Under the pieces are notes generated by a model. That model did not search any database, was not told the DNA's origin, and was given only the letters and a program-made list of their open reading frames with translations. A program made the translations under genes and the position numbers. From assembly GCA_019594305.1 (NCBI GenBank), contig JAFDTZ010000036.1, positions 1 through 18,806 of the forward strand: a stretch of 18,806 nt of DNA, in the 5' to 3' direction. The stretch is from Thermoplasmata archaeon. Lineage in GTDB: Archaea; Thermoplasmatota; Thermoplasmata; Halarchaeoplasmatales; Halarchaeoplasmataceae. Every line of letters starts with the position of its first letter. Position 1 is the first letter of the stretch. This document shows, in pieces, positions 1 through 7,071 of this stretch.

Positions 1-230
1 AAACACCTGTGATGGTACAGGAGGCTTCAATCGTTAGTGCCATGCTCAACGGTGTCGAGGATGTTACGGACATCCTCATGGAAGGTAACGACGAGATGGT
101 AACCATAATACCCGGAGAGCACATCATACTCACCTTCGAGATACCTGAGCAGAACCCTGCACCGGTATTCGCCGTGCGGGACTATATGCTGTTCTCCAGA
201 GGATACTACCAACTCTACGAAGAGGGGTAG
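1..230 (+). CDS. C-terminal fragment of an unrecognised protein (5' end outside window)
   Basis: The reading frame is open from the left edge to a TAG at 228-230 and gives about 75 residues. No convincing start lies inside: the first in-frame GTG/ATG codons at 9-14 are preceded by further open codons and have no promoter. The fragment is acidic and beta-rich in appearance (PGEHIILTFEIPEQNP), followed by FAVRDYMLFSRGYYQLYEEG at the C-terminus. That ending, a hydrophobic strand, a proline-rich hinge and then an R-x-Y/F...GYY motif, reminds me of the closing domain of large surface or repeat proteins in Thermoplasmata, but I cannot assign a family. No membrane segment is visible. The following 298 nt are non-coding, so this gene ends its transcription unit. 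Confidence 0.6.
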   Translation, partial: TPVMVQEASIVSAMLNGVEDVTDILMEGNDEMVTIIPGEHIILTFEIPEQNPAPVFAVRDYMLFSRGYYQLYEEG

Positions 231-236
231 CACCTA

Positions 237-298
237 GGGGTGGTTCTAACATCTCCGTGAAGCCAGACGGAAACGATATTCTCTACAAAGGCAACCCC
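237..298. other. Possible structured RNA or 3' UTR hairpin
   Basis: An outer stem GGGGT (237-241) pairs with ACCCC (294-298), and an inner stem TCCGT (254-258) pairs with ACGGA (267-271) around an 8-nt loop. A pyrimidine-rich, T-rich tract follows at 301-314. It could be the 3' UTR or terminator of the upstream gene, or a small RNA. Each stem is only 5 bp, so chance is a real alternative. Confidence 0.25.
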
Positions 299-357
299 GA
301 CCCTTCTTTATTTTCGAATATGGGGCGATCCGCATGAACACAAAGGACATTAAATAC

Positions 358-396
358 GTGCAACATTAAAAGCTGCTTGTAAAGACGAATTGAAAC
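358..396 (+). repeat. Solo CRISPR-repeat-like sequence
   Basis: This 39-nt segment begins GTGCAACATTAAAAGC and ends GACGAATTGAAAC. The terminal ATTGAAAC is the typical 3' end of many archaeal type I/III CRISPR repeats, which forms the 8-nt crRNA 5' handle. No second copy is visible within 100 nt on either side, so it is not an array. It may be an array relic, an orphan repeat or coincidence. Confidence 0.3.
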
Positions 397-454
397 AGGG
401 TTGTAGATTACGGAATATACTAATCCGCCCACTTCGATGATCATGATACTTTAC

Positions 455-471
455 ACAAAACATCGTTTTGT
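455..471. promoter_or_regulatory. Inverted repeat upstream of rpiA (possible operator)
   Basis: ACAAAAC and GTTTTGT form a perfect 7-bp inverted repeat around the 3-nt centre ATC, ending 17 nt before the rpiA TATA-like box. A palindrome ATGATCAT lies just upstream near 438-445. The position suits an activator or repressor site, but the binding protein is unknown. Confidence 0.35.
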
Positions 472-487
472 CCCTCATAGTAATAGA

Positions 488-500
488 ATATAATATATAC
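488..500 (+). promoter_or_regulatory. TATA-like box for rpiA
   Basis: The sequence ATATAATATATAC is centred about 35 nt before the rpiA ATG. This is the archaeal TATA-box position for a transcript with a leader of roughly 5-10 nt. No Shine-Dalgarno motif lies before the ATG. Confidence 0.55.
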
Positions 501-528
501 TTGTTATTGTATTAGGTTATCGGATACA

Positions 529-1206
529 ATGATGGTAGAAAAGAGGATAGCGGGTAGATGGGCCGCGGATTATGTGGAAGACGGAATGATAGTCGGCCTT
601 GGTACCGGTTCAACAGTTCAATATACCTTAGAACGACTTGCAGAGAGGATCGCAAAAGAGAAAATAAACATCCTAGGTATCCCTTCTTCCATAGCAACCG
701 AGAAAGTGGCCAAAGCGCTAGGTATACCCCTTACCTCACTTAACGAACATACCCACATAGATATCACTATCGACGGTGCGGACGAAGTAGACCCTGAACT
801 TAACCTTATTAAAGGAGGAGGCGGTGCACTTCTACGTGAAAAGATAGTTGCGTATCATTCGAAGCAGGTTATCATAGTAGTGGATCAAACTAAAATGGTT
901 GACCTTCTCGGTTTGAAGTTCGAACTACCTGTAGAAGTCGTTCCTTTCTGGAATGCTAGCATAATAAATAGTATAGAAAAATTGGGGTGTTCATCGAATC
1001 TAAGGTTAGATAAAAACAGCCTGTTTAAAACTGATAATATGAACTATATCGTTGACTGTATGTTCCATGGAATCGAAGAACCGGAGGAATTATCAGCGGA
1101 TCTCAACGCTATCCCCGGGGTTGTAGAGAACGGTCTGTTTATCGACATGGCATCCATGGTGATAGTGGGTAAAAAGGATGGTGTTGAAGAGTACTCAATA
1201 GATTGA
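529..1206 (+). CDS. rpiA: Ribose-5-phosphate isomerase A
   Basis: RpiA interconverts ribose 5-phosphate and ribulose 5-phosphate in the cytoplasm. In archaea it mainly supplies ribose phosphate for nucleotide synthesis. The 225-residue product matches the usual family length of about 220. Visible family motifs are the phosphate-binding GLGTGST (residues 23-29), DGADEVD (82-88) with the catalytic aspartates, the KGGGG loop (95-99) and the following REK with the conserved glutamate. The C-terminal GVVENGLF segment is also typical. Two tandem ATGs (529 and 532) could start translation; with a promoter so close, either is plausible. The last 12 nt overlap the 3' end of a convergent regulator gene. 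Identification is firm from motifs and length. Confidence 0.95.
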   Translation: MMVEKRIAGRWAADYVEDGMIVGLGTGSTVQYTLERLAERIAKEKINILGIPSSIATEKVAKALGIPLTSLNEHTHIDITIDGADEVDPELNLIKGGGGALLREKIVAYHSKQVIIVVDQTKMVDLLGLKFELPVEVVPFWNASIINSIEKLGCSSNLRLDKNSLFKTDNMNYIVDCMFHGIEEPEELSADLNAIPGVVENGLFIDMASMVIVGKKDGVEEYSID

Positions 1207-1572
1207 TTTGACTAACTCGTTTATGGCCTTCAGATTATCTCTTATCACTTGAATCCTTTGTTTTTCCTCGGATTCTATCTCTTTTATTATCTGTCTTATG
1301 CTTTTTTTCAATTTATATCCGTGTACCGGTCTCCCCTTCCCTTCTTTCTTTATATCCCTTTTTGTTACCCAGTCACGATTTTTCAATTCTTGCATAGATA
1401 TGGATACTTCGGGCTGCCTCAGACCTGTTGCATACTCGATGTCTCGGCTGATAGTTTCATCCTTGGAGGCAATGAAAACTAATGTCGTTGCAACGTTCTT
1501 CTGCATACCCGCCCGCTTTAGACGCCGGACCAATTCTCTTTGCTCTTCCGTTAAGGCTCCTCTTATCATCAT
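1195..1572 (-). CDS. Winged-helix transcriptional regulator (archaeal HTH family)
   Basis: This small basic protein of about 125 residues carries a winged helix-turn-helix. Helices span residues 5-55, and TGLRQPEVSISMQELKNR is the likely recognition helix, followed by a wing with GKGRPVHGYKL. A charged C-terminal helix (QIIKEIESEEKQRIQVIRDN) suggests dimerisation. The pattern fits a widespread archaeal group of predicted MarR/TrmB-like regulators, so it probably binds DNA and responds to an unknown signal. I prefer the ATG at 1572 (or 1569) to the in-frame GTG at 1578, because that GTG lies inside the Shine-Dalgarno-like AAAAGGTG. It is convergent with rpiA, overlapping it by 12 nt, and divergent from gltX. 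Its target cannot be read from the sequence; rpiA, gltX or itself are candidates by position only. Confidence 0.8.
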   Translation of the reverse strand: MMIRGALTEEQRELVRRLKRAGMQKNVATTLVFIASKDETISRDIEYATGLRQPEVSISMQELKNRDWVTKRDIKKEGKGRPVHGYKLKKSIRQIIKEIESEEKQRIQVIRDNLKAINELVKSIY

Positions 1573-1609
1573 AAACACCTTTTATATCTTATCTAAATAT
1601 TCGTGGGGT

Positions 1610-1623
1610 AGTATATATACTTT
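1610..1623 (-). promoter_or_regulatory. TATA-like box for the HTH regulator
   Basis: On the minus strand the sequence reads AGTATATATAC, centred about 43 nt before the ATG at 1572. This predicts a leader of roughly 15 nt, long enough to contain the AAAAGGTG ribosome-binding motif at 1576-1583. Confidence 0.5.
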
Positions 1624-1695
1624 ACTAAATTTTACATTTTTTATTTATATACACGATAGCCCATTTATCAGTATCTTCCTAAGAAACATCCACCC

Positions 1696-1710
1696 AAAAA
1701 TACCATATAC
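1696..1710 (+). promoter_or_regulatory. TATA-like box for gltX
   Basis: AAAATACCATATAC is centred about 27 nt before the gltX ATG, which fits a leaderless transcript. A second AT-rich TATA-like stretch (TTTATATAC, about 1645-1653) lies further upstream and could be an alternative promoter. Confidence 0.45.
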
Positions 1711-1731
1711 TTAGATGTACAATCCCTCTTC

Positions 1732-3393
1732 ATGAACAACGACGTGAAGGGGCTCATACGTAAATATGCCCTTAGGAATGCCGTCAAGTTTGACGGTAAG
1801 GGTACATCGGGAGCAGTGATGGGAAAGGTGATGGGTGAGTCGGAGGAGTGCAGGAAAGATCCCCGCGCCACGAAAAACTTGGTCGAAGAGATAGTGAAAG
1901 AGGTTAATTCCCTCTCTTTTGAAGAACAGGAAACCGAACTAAGGAAAGTTTTGCCCGAGTATTTCGAAAAGAATGAAGCTGAAGTGACAAGCAGACTTCC
2001 CGAGTTAAAGGGTGACGATCCCGTTATGCGCATGGCCCCCTATCCCAGCGGCCCTCTTCACATAGGTAACGCCCGGATGGCCGTACTCAACGATGAATAC
2101 GTCAAGAGGAACAACGGTAAACTCATACTTGTGTACGACGACACCATAGGCTCCGAACAAAAGAAACCTTTACCGGACGCCTACGATCTGATAAAAGATG
2201 GTTTGGAGTGGCTAGGTGTGGAATGGCACGAAGTACATTACAAGTCCGAGAGAATGGAGATATATTACGAGTACGGTGAAAAATTACTCTCCACCGGTGA
2301 AGCCTACGTTTGTGAATGTTCCCCTAAAAAACTGCGGGAATATAGAGAGAAGGGAGTCGAATGTGAACATCGAACCAGAACTACGGAAGATAATCTGAAA
2401 CACTGGAAGGCGATGCTCAAAGGTGTCCTAGACGAAGGTGACGCCGTGGTACGAATTAAAACAGACATGGAACATCCCAACCCGGCGTTCCGGGACAGGG
2501 TACTTTTCCGTATCTCAAAGTCACCTCACCCACTTGTAGGCGAAAAATATCACGTATGGCCGTTGCTGGAGTTCTCCTGGGCGGTGGACGATCATCTATT
2601 AGGTATGACTCATATACTCAGGGGTAAAGATCTCGTGATAGAAGATGAGATGGAGAAGTTTATTTGGGATATTTTCCACTGGAAACACGCAGAATTCCTT
2701 CATTACGGCATGCTGCGTCTAAAGGAGTTCAAACTAAGTAAAAGCGACTTTCAAAAGAAGTTGAAGAATAACGAATTATGTGGATGGGACGACCCAAGGA
2801 CCTGGTCCCTTCAATCCCTGCGAAAAAGAGGTATTCAACCCGAGGCACTCCGGGACTTCATACTGGACTTTGGAATGTCACTGACGGATATCGAAGTGCC
2901 CGCTTCAAAGCTCTATGCGAAGAACCGTGAGCTTATCGATGCCCGGGCCAACCGTTATTATTTTGTACCCGAGCCTGTGACGATAGCTCTTGAAGGGGAG
3001 CTGGAAACCGATATTGCAGAAATTCCCAGGCATCCCGATGACCCCAAGAGAGGAAATCGTGTACTCGAGGTCGGTAAAATAGTCCATATACCTCGTAAGG
3101 AGTACGAAGAGAATATCGGTAAGGAGATCCGGTTGAAGAACCTATGTAACATCCAACTCTCAGAGACCAAGGGTACGGTAACAAGTATGGAGAACAAGGA
3201 CATACTCAAGATACAGTGGGTACCCGAGGGTATAGAATGTATCGTTGAAATGCCGGACGGGTCCCGGGAGCAAGGATTGGTCGAAAGGAATTTTAATGAG
3301 TTAAAGGAAGGCGAAATAGTACAGTTCGAGAGATATGGTTTCGTACGTGTGATAGATGAAGAACTCAATATTGTCGCCTTCGCCCATAGGTGA
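1732..3393 (+). CDS. gltX: Glutamyl-tRNA synthetase, archaeal type
   Basis: This class I synthetase charges tRNA with glutamate. Archaeal forms are usually non-discriminating and also make Glu-tRNA(Gln) for GatDE or GatCAB. At 553 residues it matches archaeal GluRS. A helical N-terminal domain of about 95 residues precedes the Rossmann catalytic domain. The HIGH-type motif is PSGPLHIG (105-112) and the KMSKS-type motif is KLSKS (334-338). Residues C194, C196, C211 and H213 have the spacing of a possible zinc site in the acceptor-stem-binding region. The C-terminal 200 residues are the beta-barrel anticodon-binding domain of the archaeal/eukaryotic GlnRS-like branch, rather than the alpha-helical cage of bacterial GluRS. 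The start is set by a well-placed TATA-like box. No Gat genes are in the window. Confidence 0.96.
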   Translation: MNNDVKGLIRKYALRNAVKFDGKGTSGAVMGKVMGESEECRKDPRATKNLVEEIVKEVNSLSFEEQETELRKVLPEYFEKNEAEVTSRLPELKGDDPVMRMAPYPSGPLHIGNARMAVLNDEYVKRNNGKLILVYDDTIGSEQKKPLPDAYDLIKDGLEWLGVEWHEVHYKSERMEIYYEYGEKLLSTGEAYVCECSPKKLREYREKGVECEHRTRTTEDNLKHWKAMLKGVLDEGDAVVRIKTDMEHPNPAFRDRVLFRISKSPHPLVGEKYHVWPLLEFSWAVDDHLLGMTHILRGKDLVIEDEMEKFIWDIFHWKHAEFLHYGMLRLKEFKLSKSDFQKKLKNNELCGWDDPRTWSLQSLRKRGIQPEALRDFILDFGMSLTDIEVPASKLYAKNRELIDARANRYYFVPEPVTIALEGELETDIAEIPRHPDDPKRGNRVLEVGKIVHIPRKEYEENIGKEIRLKNLCNIQLSETKGTVTSMENKDILKIQWVPEGIECIVEMPDGSREQGLVERNFNELKEGEIVQFERYGFVRVIDEELNIVAFAHR

Positions 3394-3407
3394 TTTTTTA
3401 ATCCAAA

Positions 3408-3417
3408 CCATTATATC
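3408..3417 (+). promoter_or_regulatory. TATA-like box for the zinc-ribbon protein
   Basis: ACCATTATAT is centred about 27 nt before the ATG at 3440 and follows a run of T at 3393-3399 just after gltX. The T run may terminate gltX transcription. Spacing fits a leaderless mRNA and supports 3440 as the true start. Confidence 0.45.
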
Positions 3418-3439
3418 GTCCGTGGGCATTGTTTGTAAC

Positions 3440-3625
3440 ATGGAACCACACAAACACTGTCAGATGTGCGGCAGCCCGGTGCCTATGGACGAAACCTTAT
3501 GCTCGGAAAAGTGCAGGGAAGAGTACCAAAAGTTGCTGAAGAAGCGTAGAAATAGATTATATCTTATCTACATCCTAATGGCTTTGTTTCTAGCATTGTT
3601 GTTTTTCCAGCTGTACGGAGGGTAG
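3440..3625 (+). CDS. Small zinc-ribbon protein with C-terminal membrane anchor (DUF2116-like)
   Basis: The 61-residue product starts MEPHKHCQMCGSPVP and has a C-x2-C...C-x3-C pattern (C7, C10, C19, C23) expected to bind one zinc ion. A basic helix (KLLKKRRNR) follows, then a single hydrophobic segment of about 20 residues (LYLIYILMALFLALLFFQL) near the C-terminus. It would be a tail-anchored membrane protein with a cytoplasmic zinc ribbon. This layout matches the archaeal DUF2116 family, whose function is not known to me. The frame stays open upstream to 3356, but that part overlaps gltX and the TATA-like box, so the ATG at 3440 is preferred. It sits 4 nt before the coaD fusion gene and is probably co-transcribed with it. 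Confidence 0.8.
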   Translation: MEPHKHCQMCGSPVPMDETLCSEKCREEYQKLLKKRRNRLYLIYILMALFLALLFFQLYGG

Positions 3626-3629
3626 TGGA

Positions 3630-4580
3630 GTGATAGAGAAGGTTTTACTCGGGGGTACATTTGACGTTATACATATGGGTCATAATAAACTTCTGGAGAT
3701 CGCCTTAGATATAGGTGGTGAGGTAACCGTCGGATTGGTCTCGGATGAGATGTTGAAAGAGTGGAAGCCCGAAGTGAAAAGGCCCTACGAGGAAAGAGAA
3801 AAAGCACTGAAGGATTTTTTGGAACCTTACGATAATTGGAATATAGTCAGTATTTCCGACCCCTACCGTAAGGCGGTTGAAGGTGACTACCATACCCTGG
3901 TGGTTTCATGGGAGACCGCGGAAAGGGGTGAGGAGATCAATAGACGAAGGCTAGAGGAGGGTAAAGAGCCCTTGAATATCCTGGTGGTAGGCCCTGTCCT
4001 AGCGGATGACTTTCTACCCATAAGCTCTACCCGTATACGAAAAGGTGATATCGATGTTTACGGGAACAGACAAACTCCCGTTCGTATACATACTATCACA
4101 GGAAATCCGCTAAAAATAAAGGTGGTTGAAGATGTGATGTCAGATCTCTTCGAGAATGTAACTATCTCCGTAGGTAAACCGGAAAGCATCAGTGAGCAAC
4201 CCACGGGAGATTATATCGTTCCGGGGGCAAAGTTAAGGGCAAAGTTACCTGAGGGGTTCGATTACGGCGTGGGTATAGAGAATGGGGTGGTTGAATCCAA
4301 ACACGGTCTTTTCTCTATCGAATACGCCGCTGTCACCGATATCCAGGGGCGTACAAGTATAGGTCACGGCCCGGGATTTCCTATCCCTAGAGGCTGGTCT
4401 GATGATCTTAAAGACGGGGTTACACTGGGGGATAAGATAAAGGTAAATTTTGATGAAGATGTAAGTGCCGTCGACTTACTGACAGATAGAAGGATCGGTA
4501 GGAAGGACTGTATAAGAGCAGCTCTCCTTACAGCTATGATACCCAGAATGAATGGCGATCTCTACACACAAAAACCATAA
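3630..4580 (+). CDS. coaD: Phosphopantetheine adenylyltransferase fused to a DUF84 NTPase domain
   Basis: Residues 1-150 are an archaeal CoaD-type nucleotidyltransferase, which converts 4'-phosphopantetheine and ATP to dephospho-CoA in the penultimate step of CoA synthesis. Its signatures are GGTFDVIHMGH (8-18, with the H-x-G-H ATP-binding motif) and ISSTRIR (131-137). Residues 153-305 resemble DUF84, the inosine/xanthosine triphosphatase fold: TGNPLKIKVVEDV at the start, GVGIENGV (213-220) and FSIEYAAVTD after it. DUF84 enzymes are thought to clear non-canonical purine NTPs. I recall a similar fusion annotated in Thermoplasma-like archaea. The start is GTG at 3630, preceded by GGAGG inside the previous gene's end. 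The gene is convergent with the ATPase gene ending at 4589, only 8 nt away. Confidence 0.9.
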   Translation: MIEKVLLGGTFDVIHMGHNKLLEIALDIGGEVTVGLVSDEMLKEWKPEVKRPYEEREKALKDFLEPYDNWNIVSISDPYRKAVEGDYHTLVVSWETAERGEEINRRRLEEGKEPLNILVVGPVLADDFLPISSTRIRKGDIDVYGNRQTPVRIHTITGNPLKIKVVEDVMSDLFENVTISVGKPESISEQPTGDYIVPGAKLRAKLPEGFDYGVGIENGVVESKHGLFSIEYAAVTDIQGRTSIGHGPGFPIPRGWSDDLKDGVTLGDKIKVNFDEDVSAVDLLTDRRIGRKDCIRAALLTAMIPRMNGDLYTQKP

Positions 4581-4588
4581 AGATATTT

Positions 4589-7000
4589 TTACAGTTCTTC
4601 CAACCTTTTTTTCACCTTTTCAAGGAACTGACCCTCACCTATCTTTTCTAGCAAGGATTTTGCATCTAAGTAGTACCGCCTTGCCTTTTCTGTTTCGCCC
4701 AGGTCTTCGTATACCAAGCCGATTCCGTATTTAGTTTCACCTTCTATTACAGGTATGTTTAGGTCTTTGATTATATCGTATGCCTTTCTAAAGTCGTCCA
4801 AAGCATCTTTGGGACGACCCTCCAATCTTTTGATAAGTCCGTTGACTCTATAAACACTTGATAATCCTATATTATCCCTCAAGTTACTGAGTATCTTATC
4901 TGCTCTTTTGGCGTAGTTCATCGCTTCACTTGTATCTCCTCTGCAAGCGAGTGCTTCGGCACGGTTGAAATAACTCCACCCTATGGCCCTCTTATTGCTT
5001 ATCCTCTTGGCGTTCTCAGTACACTTATCGAAGTAATCTATTGCCTCGTCCCATTCCTCCATCTTCATGTAGCAGTCACCTATGTTGTTGTATGCTCTGG
5101 CCAGTTCCCTGTATGCCTTCATTGTGTTTAATGTAGGAAGACAGCGTTTAAAGAATTGGATCGCAAGTACCGTCTCTCCCTTTGTAGAATATACATTTCC
5201 CATCTCTATATAGATTAAGGCAAGTATACGTTTGTTCTGTACATCCTTAGCCACTTCGATAGCTAATTCGTAATGTTCTATGGCTTTATCGAATTCCCCC
5301 GATCTCCAATTAAGGTATCCCAAGCCCCTATTGGCATCGGCTATACCTTCATTGAGTTTTATCTCCTCCGCTATCTCAAGAGAACTAAGGTAGTATTCTT
5401 CCGCCCGATCGTATTTTTGAATATCTCTGTAAATATGTCCGATCCTTCTTAAAGCTCCTTCTTCTAATTGCTTATCGCCGACCTTCTTCGCCCTATCCAC
5501 CAACTTTTCGAAGGAATTTATGGCCATCTCCCAATCACTCGTATCGTAACTTAAGTCTCCGATGAGCTTCAAAATATCCTCTTCTTTCTGTTCCGCGTCT
5601 TCAATTTTTTTAGCCATACCCAAGGATTCAAGGGCTCTTTCATAGTACTCTATAGCGGATTCCGTAGCATAGCTCTTCATCGCCTTTTCCCCGGATCTCA
5701 TGGAGTATTCATAGGCCTTCTCGTAGTCTTTACCTTCGTAAAAATGTCTACTTAAGGTATAATAATTATCTTCTATCTTTTCACGATATATCTCTTCTAT
5801 TGCTTTGCCTATCTGCTGGTGCAGTACCCTTTTCCTGCTCCGGCCCATGTTATCGTATATCGCTCTCCTTGTCTGTATATGGCCGAATCTGTAAATCTCC
5901 TCCTCTTCCGTCTCTTTCTCTCGAATTAATCCGTTGGACTCTAGATTGTCTATTATATCTAGAAGCTCGATAACATCCATGTTGATGCTATACTCAAGGA
6001 TCTCAAAGTCGAATTCGGTGCCTATGACCGAAGCGTACATCAATACCTTTTTCTCATCGTTTGAAAGGCTTTCTATACGACGGTTGGTCACGTCTTTTAT
6101 AGACGACGGGATCTTCACATTGGCCAGATCCTTTTCAGGGTCCCATGTGTAGGAGTAAGGGTCGATAACACCTTCATCTATCATGGAATTTAGCATCTCA
6201 ACTATATAATAGGGGTTTCCTTCGGTAACCCGATATATCAACATTAAGAATGATTGAGGCAGTTCGTCAGAGTGCAGCCTTTTCTTGATCATCTTGGATG
6301 CATATCTGAAGGTCAACCTATTTACTTCCAACATGGTGACCAATCCTTCCTCTTTCATCCTATCAAGTACTTTCTCCAGGGGATATTCCTTATCACCTGT
6401 AACTAATTCTTCAGGTCTGTATGCCCCTAGAAGTAGGACTCTGTCTTCGGAAGTATGCCTTGCCAGATGATGTAGCAATCGAGCCGAGGCCTCGTCTATC
6501 CATTGAAGGTCATCTATGAATAAAAGTATGGGATTGTCCTTGGAACGATCTATAACCGCTCTGGTCACCTTATCGAACATCAACTCCCTCTTATCGGAAA
6601 TGGATATCTCAGCTAATTCTTCTTCCTCCTCTTCTATTCCCGCTCCTATAAGACTCATGGGCATACCTGCCACAGAAATATGATTGTCGGTATCTTCCCG
6701 TTCAAACTCTTTATCTTTTACATAATCCCCCAATGCTTCGATGAATGGGATGTAAGGATCTGTGTTTTCGTAGTAAAGACATCTTCCTCTTAATATCTCA
6801 AAACCTTTCTTTGTACATCCGTCGGCGAAGACTTCTGTGAGGGTACTCTTTCCAACTCCTGCCTCACCTTCGAGAAGTACTATCGTTCCTTTATCATCGA
6901 GCACTTGTTTAGATTGCCCTTCTAGGAATCTCATCTCATCTTCCCTGTTAACAAAAACCGTAGTAATATCTTCAATATCAATATTCCAATCAGGACTCAT
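4589..7000 (-). CDS. STAND/AAA-type ATPase with C-terminal TPR repeats
   Basis: The 803-residue cytoplasmic protein has three parts. The NTPase domain (about 15-330) shows a P-loop GEAGVGKST (45-53), a Walker B LLFIDDLQWID (159-169), and the sensor-like LLGAYRPEEL typical of AAA_16/MalT-like ATPases. A helical linker follows (about 330-440), with the FGHIQTRRAIYDNM...LHQQIGKAIEEIY pattern common in such proteins. Residues about 440-795 form about eight TPR units (for example GDCYMKMEEWDEAIDYFDKC). There is no recognisable output domain such as LuxR HTH, guanylate cyclase or kinase, so it probably acts as an ATP-driven scaffold or signal switch through TPR partners. The acidic stretch EEEEEE near 123-128 is unusual. 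The partner is unknown; a second TPR protein is encoded at 9397-10695. Confidence 0.85.
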   Translation of the reverse strand: MSPDWNIDIEDITTVFVNREDEMRFLEGQSKQVLDDKGTIVLLEGEAGVGKSTLTEVFADGCTKKGFEILRGRCLYYENTDPYIPFIEALGDYVKDKEFEREDTDNHISVAGMPMSLIGAGIEEEEEELAEISISDKRELMFDKVTRAVIDRSKDNPILLFIDDLQWIDEASARLLHHLARHTSEDRVLLLGAYRPEELVTGDKEYPLEKVLDRMKEEGLVTMLEVNRLTFRYASKMIKKRLHSDELPQSFLMLIYRVTEGNPYYIVEMLNSMIDEGVIDPYSYTWDPEKDLANVKIPSSIKDVTNRRIESLSNDEKKVLMYASVIGTEFDFEILEYSINMDVIELLDIIDNLESNGLIREKETEEEEIYRFGHIQTRRAIYDNMGRSRKRVLHQQIGKAIEEIYREKIEDNYYTLSRHFYEGKDYEKAYEYSMRSGEKAMKSYATESAIEYYERALESLGMAKKIEDAEQKEEDILKLIGDLSYDTSDWEMAINSFEKLVDRAKKVGDKQLEEGALRRIGHIYRDIQKYDRAEEYYLSSLEIAEEIKLNEGIADANRGLGYLNWRSGEFDKAIEHYELAIEVAKDVQNKRILALIYIEMGNVYSTKGETVLAIQFFKRCLPTLNTMKAYRELARAYNNIGDCYMKMEEWDEAIDYFDKCTENAKRISNKRAIGWSYFNRAEALACRGDTSEAMNYAKRADKILSNLRDNIGLSSVYRVNGLIKRLEGRPKDALDDFRKAYDIIKDLNIPVIEGETKYGIGLVYEDLGETEKARRYYLDAKSLLEKIGEGQFLEKVKKRLEEL

Positions 7001-7021
7001 ATTAACTTCACAATACTATTA

Positions 7022-7035
7022 TGTATGTATTAAAG
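7022..7035 (-). promoter_or_regulatory. TATA-like box for the STAND ATPase
   Basis: The minus strand reads CTTTAATACATAC about 27 nt before the ATG at 7000, in the 71-nt gap after the HMG-CoA reductase gene. It suggests an independent, nearly leaderless transcript rather than read-through only. Confidence 0.4.
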
Positions 7036-7071
7036 ATTATCCCACAAAGGATAAACTAGATGGTATGAATT

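Larger units (their letters stand above)
231..528. other. Intergenic region with hairpins and a solo CRISPR-like repeat
   Basis: No ORF with coding character is seen on either strand. The region contains a nested stem near 237-298, a T-rich stretch at 305-314 that may end the upstream transcript, a CRISPR-repeat-like segment at 358-396, an 8-bp palindrome ATGATCAT near 438-445, a perfect 7-bp inverted repeat at 455-471 and the rpiA TATA-like box at 488-500. No tRNA cloverleaf could be drawn. Confidence 0.6.

Noticed and set aside
358..396. CRISPR array
   Set aside because: Only one repeat-like unit is present and no cas gene is in the window, so it is listed as a solo repeat, not an array.
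231..528. tRNA gene in the first intergenic region
   Set aside because: The G-rich start and C-rich end suggested a tRNA-like stem, but no T-arm consensus, anticodon arm or CCA-adjacent acceptor of 7 bp can be drawn.
1298..1714. 138-codon plus-strand ORF across the HTH regulator and gltX promoter
   Set aside because: It is the mirror of the regulator gene, runs through both promoter boxes and has no recognisable domain.
2958..3368. 136-codon minus-strand ORF inside gltX
   Set aside because: It lies wholly opposite the well-supported gltX frame, is serine-rich low-complexity in composition and has no family motif.
4589..7000. Known STAND defence system (Avs-like)
   Set aside because: No effector domain or neighbouring defence gene is visible, and the surrounding genes are housekeeping genes. 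A defence role remains possible but is unsupported.
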